This document shows, piece by piece, positions 57,500 to 64,000 of a stretch of DNA of 64,000 nt. Position 1 is the stretch's first letter, and every line of letters starts with the position of its first letter. The notes below the pieces were generated by a model. It saw nothing but the letters and a program-made list of their open reading frames with translations. It made no database searches and had not been told where the DNA came from. Source of the DNA: Plantactinospora sp. BC1 (lineage in GTDB: Bacteria; Actinomycetota; Actinomycetes; Mycobacteriales; Micromonosporaceae); the NCBI RefSeq assembly GCF_003030345.1, contig NZ_CP028158.1:2604001-2668000 (forward strand). The letters are read 5' to 3'. The translations under genes and the position numbers were made by a program.

Positions 57500-58360
57500 T
57501 CATTGCGGAACTTCGGTCGCGGCGACGGCCTGCTCGGCGGCCCGGCTGACCCGCTCCCAGCCGGCCCAGGTCTGCATTCTCCGGCGGGAGATGTCGAACG
57601 CCAGGTCGTAGACCATGCTGCCGAGCAGCAGCCGCAGCGGCGGGTCGTCGCTGTCGACCAGCTTCAGCAGCGCCTCGGCGGCCAGCCTGGGGTCGCTGTC
57701 GATCGAGCCCTCCGCCCACTGCCGCTCCAGTTCGGCGCGGAGCGGCGCATACTCCGCCATCGGGGTGGTGGCGGTCATGCTGGTGTACAGGTCGGTCCAG
57801 TACCCGCCCGGCTGCACGATGCTGACCTTGACGTCGAAGGCCGCCGCCTCCATCGCCAGGGCCTCGCTCATGCCTTCCAGCGCGAACTTGCTCGCGCTGT
57901 ACATCCCGGTGCTCGGGAAGCCACCGAGCGCGGCGATGCTGGAGATCTGCACGATGTGGCCGGCCCGTCGGGCACGCAGGTGCGGCAGTACGGCCTGGCT
58001 GACCCAGAGTGCGCCGAAGAGGTTGACCTCGAACTGGGCCCGGGCCTCGGCCTCGGTGAACTCTTCGAGCATGCCCATCGACATGGTGCCGGCGTTGTTG
58101 ACGACGATGTCGAGCTGGCCGAAGTGCTCGACCGCGGTGGCGACGGCGGCGATGACCGCCGCCCGGTCGGTCACGTCGAGCGGCAGGGCCAGCAGGCGGT
58201 CACCGTGCCGCTGGGCGAAGTTGTCCCGGGCGATGCTCCGGGCCGCCGCGACCACCCGGTCACCGCGGTCGAGGGCGGCGACGGTGAAGGCGCGGCCGAG
58301 ACCTCGGCTGGCGCCGGTGATGAACCAGGTACGCGGTGCGGCAGTGGGTGAGGTGCGCAT
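57500..58360 (-). CDS. Short-chain dehydrogenase/reductase
   Basis: A 286-residue classical SDR. Cofactor motif TGASRGLGRAF (TGxxxGxG), NNAG in IVVNNAGTMSMG, catalytic Ser in QISSIAALGG and YxxxK in YSASKFALE are all present. It reduces or oxidises an unknown small molecule with NAD(P)H. It is divergent from a TetR gene, and an operator half-site pair lies within 50 bases of its start, so it is probably the main target of that repressor. Confidence 0.95.
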   Translation of the reverse strand: MRTSPTAAPRTWFITGASRGLGRAFTVAALDRGDRVVAAARSIARDNFAQRHGDRLLALPLDVTDRAAVIAAVATAVEHFGQLDIVVNNAGTMSMGMLEEFTEAEARAQFEVNLFGALWVSQAVLPHLRARRAGHIVQISSIAALGGFPSTGMYSASKFALEGMSEALAMEAAAFDVKVSIVQPGGYWTDLYTSMTATTPMAEYAPLRAELERQWAEGSIDSDPRLAAEALLKLVDSDDPPLRLLLGSMVYDLAFDISRRRMQTWAGWERVSRAAEQAVAATEVPQ

Positions 58361-58390
58361 GAACGGGGCTCCATTCGTTTCACTTTCAAG

Positions 58391-58409
58391 ACGAGACGGT
58401 CCGTCTCGT
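58391..58409. promoter_or_regulatory. TetR operator (SDR side)
   Basis: ACGAGACGG-T-CCGTCTCGT: perfect 9-bp arms around one base. Confidence 0.88.
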
Positions 58410-58451
58410 TCTGCTGACGACGGTAGGCCACCCGGCGGTGCTCGTCAAGAG

Positions 58452-58470
58452 ACGAGACGGTTCGTCTCGT
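58452..58470. promoter_or_regulatory. TetR operator (regulator side)
   Basis: ACGAGACGG-T-TCGTCTCGT: same operator with one arm mismatch, 61 bases from the first and just upstream of the -10 box of the TetR gene. Confidence 0.85.
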
Positions 58471-58476
58471 CGTTGG

Positions 58477-58482
58477 TATGGT
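58477..58482 (+). promoter_or_regulatory. -10 element of the TetR gene (leaderless)
   Basis: TATGGT, six bases before ATG 58489; its -35 position lies inside the operator. Confidence 0.6.
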
Positions 58483-58488
58483 GATCCC

Positions 58489-59091
58489 ATGACGCCCAAC
58501 ACGGCCCGCCGCAGAGAGGCGTCCCGGCGCGCCATCCTCACCGCCGCGTTCGAGCTGATGCAGGAGGTCGGCTACGCCAAATTCAGCATCGAGGGGATCG
58601 CCGCCCGTGCCGGCGTCGGCAAACAGACCATCTACCGCTGGTGGCCGTCCAAGGGTGCGGTTCTCTTCGACGCCTTCCTCGTACTCAGTGAGGGCAACGA
58701 GGGCGAGCCGCCCACCCTGCCGGACACCGGCGACCTGGAGGCCGACCTGACAGCGGTGCTGCGCGCCACGGTCGACGAGCTGAACGATCCGCGCTACGAG
58801 CAACCGATGCGCGCCCTGGCCACCGAGATCGCACACGACCCCGAGCTGGCCGCCGCCTACGCCGAACGGCTGGACGGGCCGTTGAAGGAAGCCAAGCGGC
58901 AGCGGCTGCGCAGCGCCCAGCAGGTCGGACAACTCGCCGAGGACCTCGACCTCGACGTGGCCGTGGAGCTGATCTGGGGGCCGCTGCTCAACCGCTGGCT
59001 GCAACGCAGCGGACCCCTCACCCCCGACTACGCCGACCGGGTCGTCGCCACCGCCCTCAACGGCCTGCGCCCCCGCCACTCCGGCGACTGA
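58489..59091 (+). CDS. TetR-family repressor of the SDR gene
   Basis: A 200-residue TetR protein. The DNA-binding domain reads AILTAAFELMQEVGYAKFSI, EGIAARAGVGKQTIYRWWPSK and VLFDAFL, with the YRWW variant common in the AcrR/TetR_C_16-like subgroup. The C-terminal part is helical. It reads divergently from the SDR, with twin operators between them and a leaderless start, so autoregulation is likely. Inducer unknown. Confidence 0.94.
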   Translation: MTPNTARRREASRRAILTAAFELMQEVGYAKFSIEGIAARAGVGKQTIYRWWPSKGAVLFDAFLVLSEGNEGEPPTLPDTGDLEADLTAVLRATVDELNDPRYEQPMRALATEIAHDPELAAAYAERLDGPLKEAKRQRLRSAQQVGQLAEDLDLDVAVELIWGPLLNRWLQRSGPLTPDYADRVVATALNGLRPRHSGD

Positions 59092-59148
59092 GCCGACGCG
59101 GCCGGTGGTGCGTCCCCCCGCAGGTGACGGTCCGCGCCGGGGACACGT

Positions 59149-59454
59149 TCAGCAATCGTCGGGGTCGATCCGCTGACAGTCGTCGATGTGGCCGGCCCGC
59201 AGCGGGCACCGCCCGCCGCCGTCGAGCGGCCGGTCGCAGAAGACCGGGTGCCGCAGCGTCGGATCGCCGGCCGGGGCAACGGTCGTCTCGCCGAGGACCA
59301 GGTCGGGCAGGAAACGCAGCGACCGGGCGAGGGTACGGGCCAGCAGCTCCGCCGCCGGCAGGTCCGCGCTGGTGACGGTGAGATGGACGACGTACCGCTG
59401 GCGAGGTCTGGTGGTCGCCGGCCCGTCGGCGGCGGCGGTGGTCTCCCGGCTCAC
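59149..59454 (-). CDS. Hypothetical protein with C-terminal cysteine pairs
   Basis: A 101-residue protein; the middle (YVVHLTVTSADLPAAELLARTLARSLRFLPDLV) looks like a small alpha/beta unit and the end has cysteines in FCDRPLDGGGRCPLRAGHIDDCQRIDPDDC-like order, which could bind a metal (C, C, H, C, C). The GTG at 59454 overlaps the stop of the DivIVA-like gene as GTGA, so it is the second gene of a two-gene operon. I do not recognise a family. Confidence 0.72.
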   Translation of the reverse strand: MSRETTAAADGPATTRPRQRYVVHLTVTSADLPAAELLARTLARSLRFLPDLVLGETTVAPAGDPTLRHPVFCDRPLDGGGRCPLRAGHIDDCQRIDPDDC

Positions 59455-59768
59455 GCCCGGTTCGCCCGCCGGTAACGGGCCTGCCAGTCCCGCAGGGCGT
59501 TCTTGATCCGGCTGTTCTCGGTGCGGGTCCGGGCAAGCTCGGCCCGGACCTCGGCGAACTCGTCCGCGACCCGGTAGAGGAAGGCCCGCACCTCCTCCGG
59601 ATCGAGCCCCCGACGCACGCCGGAAAACCGCTGGAAGCGGATCTGACCGGCGGTCAACGGCGGGTACGCGACCCGGGCATAGTGGCTGCCGGCGTTCGGT
59701 GGCCCGGCCGGGGTGGTCGGCGGCGGTGGGGCCGCCGCCGGGAAGAGGGATCGGAACAGTCTGCGCAT
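59451..59768 (-). CDS. Small DivIVA-domain protein
   Basis: A 105-residue protein. After a short basic and proline-rich start (MRRLFRSLFPAAAPPPPTTP) it has IRFQRFSGVRRGLDPEEVRAFLYRVADEF, the DivIVA N-terminal motif, and a short coiled coil (VRAELARTRTENSRIKNALR). It lacks the long coiled coil of true DivIVA. A role at the cell pole or in envelope-associated complexes is inferred only. ATG 59768 has AAAGG eight bases upstream; the longer frame to 59966 is not conserved-looking. Confidence 0.75.
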   Translation of the reverse strand: MRRLFRSLFPAAAPPPPTTPAGPPNAGSHYARVAYPPLTAGQIRFQRFSGVRRGLDPEEVRAFLYRVADEFAEVRAELARTRTENSRIKNALRDWQARYRRANRA

Positions 59769-59960
59769 GCGGAGCACCTTTCCGAGGTTGGGATGGGTGG
59801 CCCGGCTCGCCGATCGGGAGTCGCGCGCCGGACCACCCGCCCTGCGGACCGCAGCCTCGACCAGCGGCGGTACGGCCACAGGGCCGCCTGCGAGGGGGCC
59901 GGGACGGGTGGTTCCTTTCCTGTCGTAACCCGCCCCGACCTGGGGGTGAGCGCTCCTAGC

Positions 59961-59975
59961 TGCCACGCGAGGAGT
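59961..59975 (+). repeat. 15-bp direct repeat, copy 1
   Basis: TGCCACGCGAGGAGT, exact copy of 60068-60082. Confidence 0.9.
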
Positions 59976-60067
59976 ACCCGCGGACCAACTTAAGCATTGA
60001 AGCCATGAAAGGCAAGACAGTTGGCTTCCTCTTGTAAAAATCCATCGGCTCGTGATCAGATTGGAGG

Positions 60068-60082
60068 TGCCACGCGAGGAGT
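60068..60082 (+). repeat. 15-bp direct repeat, copy 2 (ribosome binding site of GntR)
   Basis: TGCCACGCGAGGAGT; its GAGGAG serves the ATG at 60086. Confidence 0.9.
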
Positions 60083-60085
60083 GCC

Positions 60086-60325
60086 ATGCCAGCGACCCCG
60101 GACTACATCCGGATCTCGGATGAGATCGTCGCCGACGTCAGATCTGGGAAGTACAAGCCAGGTGACAAGCTGCCGTCGATCGCTGAACTGTGTCAGCAAT
60201 ACAAGGTCAGCTCGTCGACAATTCAACTTGTCTTCGTCCGCCTGGAGGCGATCGAGGCAATCCGGCGGCACCAGGGCAAGGGTGTCTTCGTGACCGATCC
60301 GAAGACCTGGCTGCGGAAGCCCTGA
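60086..60325 (+). CDS. Short GntR-type regulator (winged helix only)
   Basis: A 79-residue protein that is only the GntR DNA-binding domain: YIRISDEIVADVRSGKYKPGDKLPSIAEL, QQYKVSSSTIQLVFVRLEAI and the wing GKGVFVTDP. It has no effector domain, a form often found in actinomycetes next to defence or mobile genes. GAGGAG precedes ATG 60086. A degraded relative of its 3' end lies at 55689-55799. It is followed by a small hairpin and then hsdR on the same strand; regulation of hsdR is possible. Confidence 0.9.
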   Translation: MPATPDYIRISDEIVADVRSGKYKPGDKLPSIAELCQQYKVSSSTIQLVFVRLEAIEAIRRHQGKGVFVTDPKTWLRKP

Positions 60326-60342
60326 CGGTGGCTCCGCCACCG
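60326..60342 (+). terminator. Small hairpin after GntR
   Basis: CGGTGGC (60326-60332), TCC, GCCACCG (60336-60342), two bases after the stop. Confidence 0.5.
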
Positions 60343-60586
60343 AAGCCACTGCTTGCGTGACTGATCGGTGTCGGCTTTTCGACAGTGCGAGAGCGGCTTG
60401 ACGGGTGCGTCGGGGCGCCACGTACTCATTTGATCAACAACGGTCTTGAGCAGGCGATATTCATGAGCCTCGTAAGGGGCGAGTGGCCTCGCGGCTCTTA
60501 GTTGTGGGTCGTTCGTGGGTCTTCAGCCGGGATCGATGCCCACTATCCTGACCTGTTCGCCGACGGCTACGGAGCGAGTGGGACTC

Positions 60587-63500
60587 ATGGATCCTCGGTA
60601 CATACGCAAACTGGCGGAGCAGTCTGCCAACTTCGGCTTCTTGCAGCCGCACCCACTGCTGCTCTGGTACGGCGCCGGCGCCGAGTCACTGATCTATGTG
60701 GACGCTCAGTCGGCGATGTTCAAGACCCGTGCCTTCGGCGAGGTGATGGCTCGGGAACTGGTACGCCGGACTGGTGCGCAGCCGGTGAGCAGCAGTTTTT
60801 ACCACCAGGTGCAGGCGCTCAACGCCAGTGGCGCACTGGTGCCGCACATCTCCGCCGCCTTCGACCGGCTGCGAAAGGTCGGCAACAAGGCGGTACACGA
60901 TCACCTGGGAGAGGTCCGCGACGCTCTCGTGCTGCTGCGTACCAGCTTCGAACTCGGCGTGTGGTTCCACCGTGCGCTGACCGGGGACCGTACGCCGATC
61001 GGGTTCGTACCGCCGAGCCCGCCGCCGCAGCAGGTCCCGCAGACGGTGGTGGACGGGCTGCACGCCGAGCTTCGGCGCTACAAAGAGGAGTTGGCACAGA
61101 CGAAGCTGTTGCTGGTCGGCAAGCCGTCGCTGGCTGTTGCCAAGGCGGACGCGGTCGCGGCGGCGGATCAGGCGGTGCGGGAGGCGGACGCGCGCCGCGA
61201 GACGACCGTCGACCTGGTGGCCACGCTGGAGGCGCAGGCCGAGCACGCGCAGCGCGAGTTCGACAACGCCAAGCCGGTCAAGGTTTCGGCGGCCAAGCGG
61301 GAGGAGTTCATCTCCCGAGCCCGCCGGGCATCGCGGGAGCCGCTCAACGAGTTGCAGACCCGGGAGGAGATCGACCGCCAGTTGACGGCGGCCGGTTGGG
61401 TCGTCCAGAACGAGAACCAGCTCAACCTCTTCGCCGGGCAGGGCGTGGCCGTCCGCGAAGTCACCCTCGCGACCGGCCGGGCCGACTATCTGTTGTACGT
61501 CGACCAGCAGCTCGTCGGCGTCATCGAGGCGAAGCGGGAGGGCACCGCACCTCGGGGCGCGGAGGCGCAGCTCGACCGCTACCGTGGCGGGCTGACCGCC
61601 GAACAGCGGATGCGGGCGTGGCGGCGGGACGCGCCGCTGCCCTTCGGCTACCTGGCCACCGGCACCGAGACGGCGTTCGTGAACGGGTTGGACCCGTCTC
61701 CGCGTACCCGGGAGGTTTTTGCCTTCCACCGGCCCGAGACAGTGGCGCGGTGGATGCGGGAGGCCGACGACGACCCGGCGACGCCGACGCTGCGGGCGCG
61801 GCTGCGGCGGATGCCGGCGCTCGACGGCGCTGGCCTGCGGCCGGCGCAGGTCGACGCGATCCGGGGCCTGGAGCGGTCGCTGTCGGAGGACCGGCTCCGT
61901 TCGCTGATCCAGATGGCGACCGGCGCGGGCAAGACCTTCACCGCCGTGACCGGCAGCTACCGGCTGTTCAAGCACGCGCGGGCGAACCGGATCCTCTTCC
62001 TGGTCGACCGCAACAACCTCGGCAAGCAGACCCTCCGGGAGTACGCGGCCTACCAGACGCCGGGGGACGGGCGGAAGTTCACCGAGCTGTACAACGTCGA
62101 CCGGCTCTCCGGGGCCGGAATGCTCGGCTCGTCCAAGGTCGTCATCTCCACCATCCAGCGCCTCTACGGGGCGCTGTGCGGGCGCGAACTGCCCGACGTC
62201 GACCTGGACGACCAGGCGTACGACGACTACGACCTGGACGAGCCGGCCGAGGTGGGCTACAACCCGGAGATCCCGCCAGAGACGTTCGACCTGATCGTGG
62301 TGGACGAGTGCCATCGCTCGATCTACGGCAAGTGGCGCGCGGTGCTCGAATACTTCGACGCGTTCATGGTCGGGCTGACCGCGACCCCGGTGAAGCAGAC
62401 GCTGGGCTTCTTCCAGCAGAACCTTGTCTCGGAATACACCTACGAGCAGGCGGTCGCGGACGGCGTCAACGTCAACTTCGACGTGTACCGGATCAAGACC
62501 CACATCACCGAGGCCGGTGAGCGGATCGACGCCGGCACGGTGGTGCCGCTGCGGGACCGGCGGACCCGGGCCGAGCGCTACCAGGAACTGGAGGACGATT
62601 TCGCGTACGAGGGCGGCCAGGTCGGGCGGTCCGTCATCTCCCGGGGACAGCTCCGGTTGGTGTTGGAAACCTTCCGGGATCGGCTGTTCACCGAGATCTT
62701 CCCAGGGCGGTCGAAGGTGCCGAAGACGCTGATCTTCGCGCGGGACGACAACCATGCCGAGGAGATCGTCAAGATGGTGCGGGAGGTCTTCGCCAAGGGC
62801 AACGAATTCGCGCAGAAGATCACGTACGCCTCCCGGCGGGAGGGGAACAACCCGGACGACCTGATCCAGGCGTTCCGAAACAGCCCTGAGCTGCGGATCG
62901 CGGTCACCGTCGACATGATCGCCACCGGTACGGACGTACGGCCGCTGGAGTGCGTCTTCTTCCTCCGCCCGGTGCGCAGCGCCACGTACTTCGAGCAGAT
63001 GAAGGGGCGGGGCGCCCGGACGATCGACCCGGCCGAGTTCCAGGCGGTCACCGAGGACGCCGAGGTGAAAGATCGGTTCGTCATCGTCGACGCGGTCGGA
63101 GTGACGGATGCCGAGTTGGACGAGGCCGTACCGCTGGAGCGCCACTCGGAGCGGCAGGTGTCGCTGAGCCAACTGCTCGGCAAGGCCGGACGGCTCAGTG
63201 CCACTCCGGACGAGGTGGCTACGCTCGCGTCCCGGCTGTCGCGGCTCAACCAGCAGCTCAGCGAGGACGAGAAGCGCGAGCTGGACGAGTTGGCGGGCCA
63301 GCCGATGACCGAGATCGTGCGCGGCCTGGTCGACGCGGTGGCGCCGGAGCAGTTGAACGCCGCCCGTCAGGCCGGCCCGGAGGCGGTACGCGGGCTGATG
63401 GCGACCGCGTTGCGGCCTCTCGCCGCCAAGCCGGAGCTGCGGGAGCGGATCATGGAGATCCGGCGGGCACACGACATCGTCATCGACGAGGGCAACGTCG

Positions 63501-64000
63501 ACACCCTGTTGGAGGCCCGTGGCGTACCGCTGGAGGAGCGGGCACAGGTCACCGTGCGGAGCTGGCACGACTACCTGGAGCACCACAAGGACGAGATCAC
63601 CGCGTTGCAGCTCTTCTACGAGGGGAAGGGACGGGTCGGCTTCGACCAGCTCAAGGAGTTGGCGGCCCGGATCGCCCGACCCCCGCAGGCGTGGACCCCG
63701 GACAAGCTCTGGCAGGCGTACGTGCTGTTGGGGCGTACGGCGGCGGAGCCCGGCAACCGGAGCATCACCGACCTGATCTCGCTTGTCAGGTATGAATTGG
63801 GGATTGATCGGGAGTTGAAGCCGTACCGGTCGCTGGTCGAGGAGCGCTTCCGAGGGTGGCTGCACCAGCAGCAACAGGGTGGGGCTACGTTCACAGCCGA
63901 CCAGGTGTGGTGGCTGGAGAGGATCAAGGACGTGATAGCGGTCAGCGTGGAACTCACCCCCGAGGACCTGGACGGCGCTCCGTTCACCGAGCGCGGCGGC
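60587..64000 (+). CDS. hsdR: Type I restriction enzyme R subunit (partial, 3' end beyond window)
   Basis: The frame is open for 1138 codons to the window edge. Residues 1-150 form a helical N-terminal domain starting MDPRYIRKLAEQSANFGFLQ, followed by a coiled-coil stretch (about 150-235). The nuclease is at about 295-318, GRADYLLYVD then GVIEAKREG (D...ExK). The helicase has Walker A QMATGAGKT near 443, DECH box VVDECHRS near 573, and EQMKGRGART near 800. HsdR translocates DNA and cuts it distant from the recognition site. The visible end, DLDGAPFTERGG, fits the final part of HsdR, so little is missing. hsdM and hsdS should lie to the right. The ATG at 60587 lacks a strong ribosome binding site. 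Confidence 0.94.
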   Translation, partial: MDPRYIRKLAEQSANFGFLQPHPLLLWYGAGAESLIYVDAQSAMFKTRAFGEVMARELVRRTGAQPVSSSFYHQVQALNASGALVPHISAAFDRLRKVGNKAVHDHLGEVRDALVLLRTSFELGVWFHRALTGDRTPIGFVPPSPPPQQVPQTVVDGLHAELRRYKEELAQTKLLLVGKPSLAVAKADAVAAADQAVREADARRETTVDLVATLEAQAEHAQREFDNAKPVKVSAAKREEFISRARRASREPLNELQTREEIDRQLTAAGWVVQNENQLNLFAGQGVAVREVTLATGRADYLLYVDQQLVGVIEAKREGTAPRGAEAQLDRYRGGLTAEQRMRAWRRDAPLPFGYLATGTETAFVNGLDPSPRTREVFAFHRPETVARWMREADDDPATPTLRARLRRMPALDGAGLRPAQVDAIRGLERSLSEDRLRSLIQMATGAGKTFTAVTGSYRLFKHARANRILFLVDRNNLGKQTLREYAAYQTPGDGRKFTELYNVDRLSGAGMLGSSKVVISTIQRLYGALCGRELPDVDLDDQAYDDYDLDEPAEVGYNPEIPPETFDLIVVDECHRSIYGKWRAVLEYFDAFMVGLTATPVKQTLGFFQQNLVSEYTYEQAVADGVNVNFDVYRIKTHITEAGERIDAGTVVPLRDRRTRAERYQELEDDFAYEGGQVGRSVISRGQLRLVLETFRDRLFTEIFPGRSKVPKTLIFARDDNHAEEIVKMVREVFAKGNEFAQKITYASRREGNNPDDLIQAFRNSPELRIAVTVDMIATGTDVRPLECVFFLRPVRSATYFEQMKGRGARTIDPAEFQAVTEDAEVKDRFVIVDAVGVTDAELDEAVPLERHSERQVSLSQLLGKAGRLSATPDEVATLASRLSRLNQQLSEDEKRELDELAGQPMTEIVRGLVDAVAPEQLNAARQAGPEAVRGLMATALRPLAAKPELRERIMEIRRAHDIVIDEGNVDTLLEARGVPLEERAQVTVRSWHDYLEHHKDEITALQLFYEGKGRVGFDQLKELAARIARPPQAWTPDKLWQAYVLLGRTAAEPGNRSITDLISLVRYELGIDRELKPYRSLVEERFRGWLHQQQQGGATFTADQVWWLERIKDVIAVSVELTPEDLDGAPFTERGG

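Larger units (their letters stand above)
59769..60085. other. Intergenic region, GC falling to the right
   Basis: 317 bases without a gene between divergent operons. From about 59980 the sequence becomes clearly less GC-rich (for example CTTCCTCTTGTAAAAATCC), marking the start of a different compositional segment that holds the GntR gene and the upstream region of hsdR. It contains two copies of a 15-bp direct repeat. Confidence 0.5.

Noticed and set aside
60502..62520. 672-codon forward frame over hsdR
   Set aside because: It is an out-of-phase shadow; the phase starting at ATG 60587 carries all helicase and nuclease motifs.

Overview
The window is very GC-rich double-stranded DNA with dense, mostly monocistronic or short-operon gene layout, GTG/ATG starts and strong actinobacterial markers: mycothiol synthase (mshD), the atypical OmpR-type nitrogen regulator GlnR, ECF41-type sigma factor, CIRCE-controlled groEL without groES, DUF1416/SseC, LmeA-like lipid-binding protein and actinobacterial SAM-IV and SAM-I riboswitches. 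The gene content and style fit a filamentous actinomycete, most likely Micromonosporaceae; genus cannot be fixed from sequence reading alone. No rRNA, tRNA, CRISPR array or intact insertion sequence was seen.

Layout. 1-3.1 kb: tail of a translationally coupled operon (PqqD-like carrier protein, S26-like protein with a replaced catalytic serine, ABC ATPase, ABC permease). 3.3-10.8 kb: housekeeping metabolism (aldo/keto reductase, dienelactone hydrolase, threonine-synthase-family enzyme behind a SAM-I riboswitch, GNAT proteins, PaaN), with a candidate small RNA at 7.1-7.2 kb. 11-14 kb: cold-shock protein and groEL with two tandem CIRCE operators and a structured leader. 14-31 kb: membrane subtilisin, glycerol-3-phosphate dehydrogenase, FAD-linked oxidase, FUSC protein, class V aminotransferase behind a SAM-IV riboswitch, PrsW protease, GroES-like protein, AI-2E transporter, DinG-type helicase, DUF402, ECF41 sigma factor. 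32-41 kb: phosphate region, with PHO boxes in front of the DUF47/Pit pair and of pstSCAB, interrupted by an oxidoreductase, an inverted-repeat-bounded 19-bp tandem array and a NUDIX gene. 41-48 kb: mshD, polysaccharide deacetylase, glnR, membrane protein, LmeA-like protein, and the sseA/sseC sulfur genes behind a cysteine-rich leader peptide. 48-60 kb: accessory region with several self-contained regulator/target modules (TetR with twin palindromes, MerR with a drug-efflux-like ABC pair, TetR/SDR divergent pair), a decarboxylase, a secreted serine hydrolase, a decayed GntR fragment and a second copy of the inverted-repeat element. 60-64 kb: GntR regulator and the 5' part of a type I restriction HsdR gene that runs off the window, in lower-GC surroundings.

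How things work together. Sulfur and SAM supply is watched at three points by RNA: SAM-I (threonine-synthase family), SAM-IV (class V aminotransferase) and a cysteine-codon leader ORF (sulfurtransferase). Phosphate uptake is under PhoP-type boxes at two loci. At least nine genes have a TANNNT-like -10 element exactly six bases before the start codon, which implies widespread leaderless transcription in this organism. The most interesting unexplained items are the RNA-like three-way junction at 7141-7219, the element family with CTGTCGAGCT termini at 35.3 and 55.8 kb, and the PqqD/S26-like/ABC operon at the left edge.
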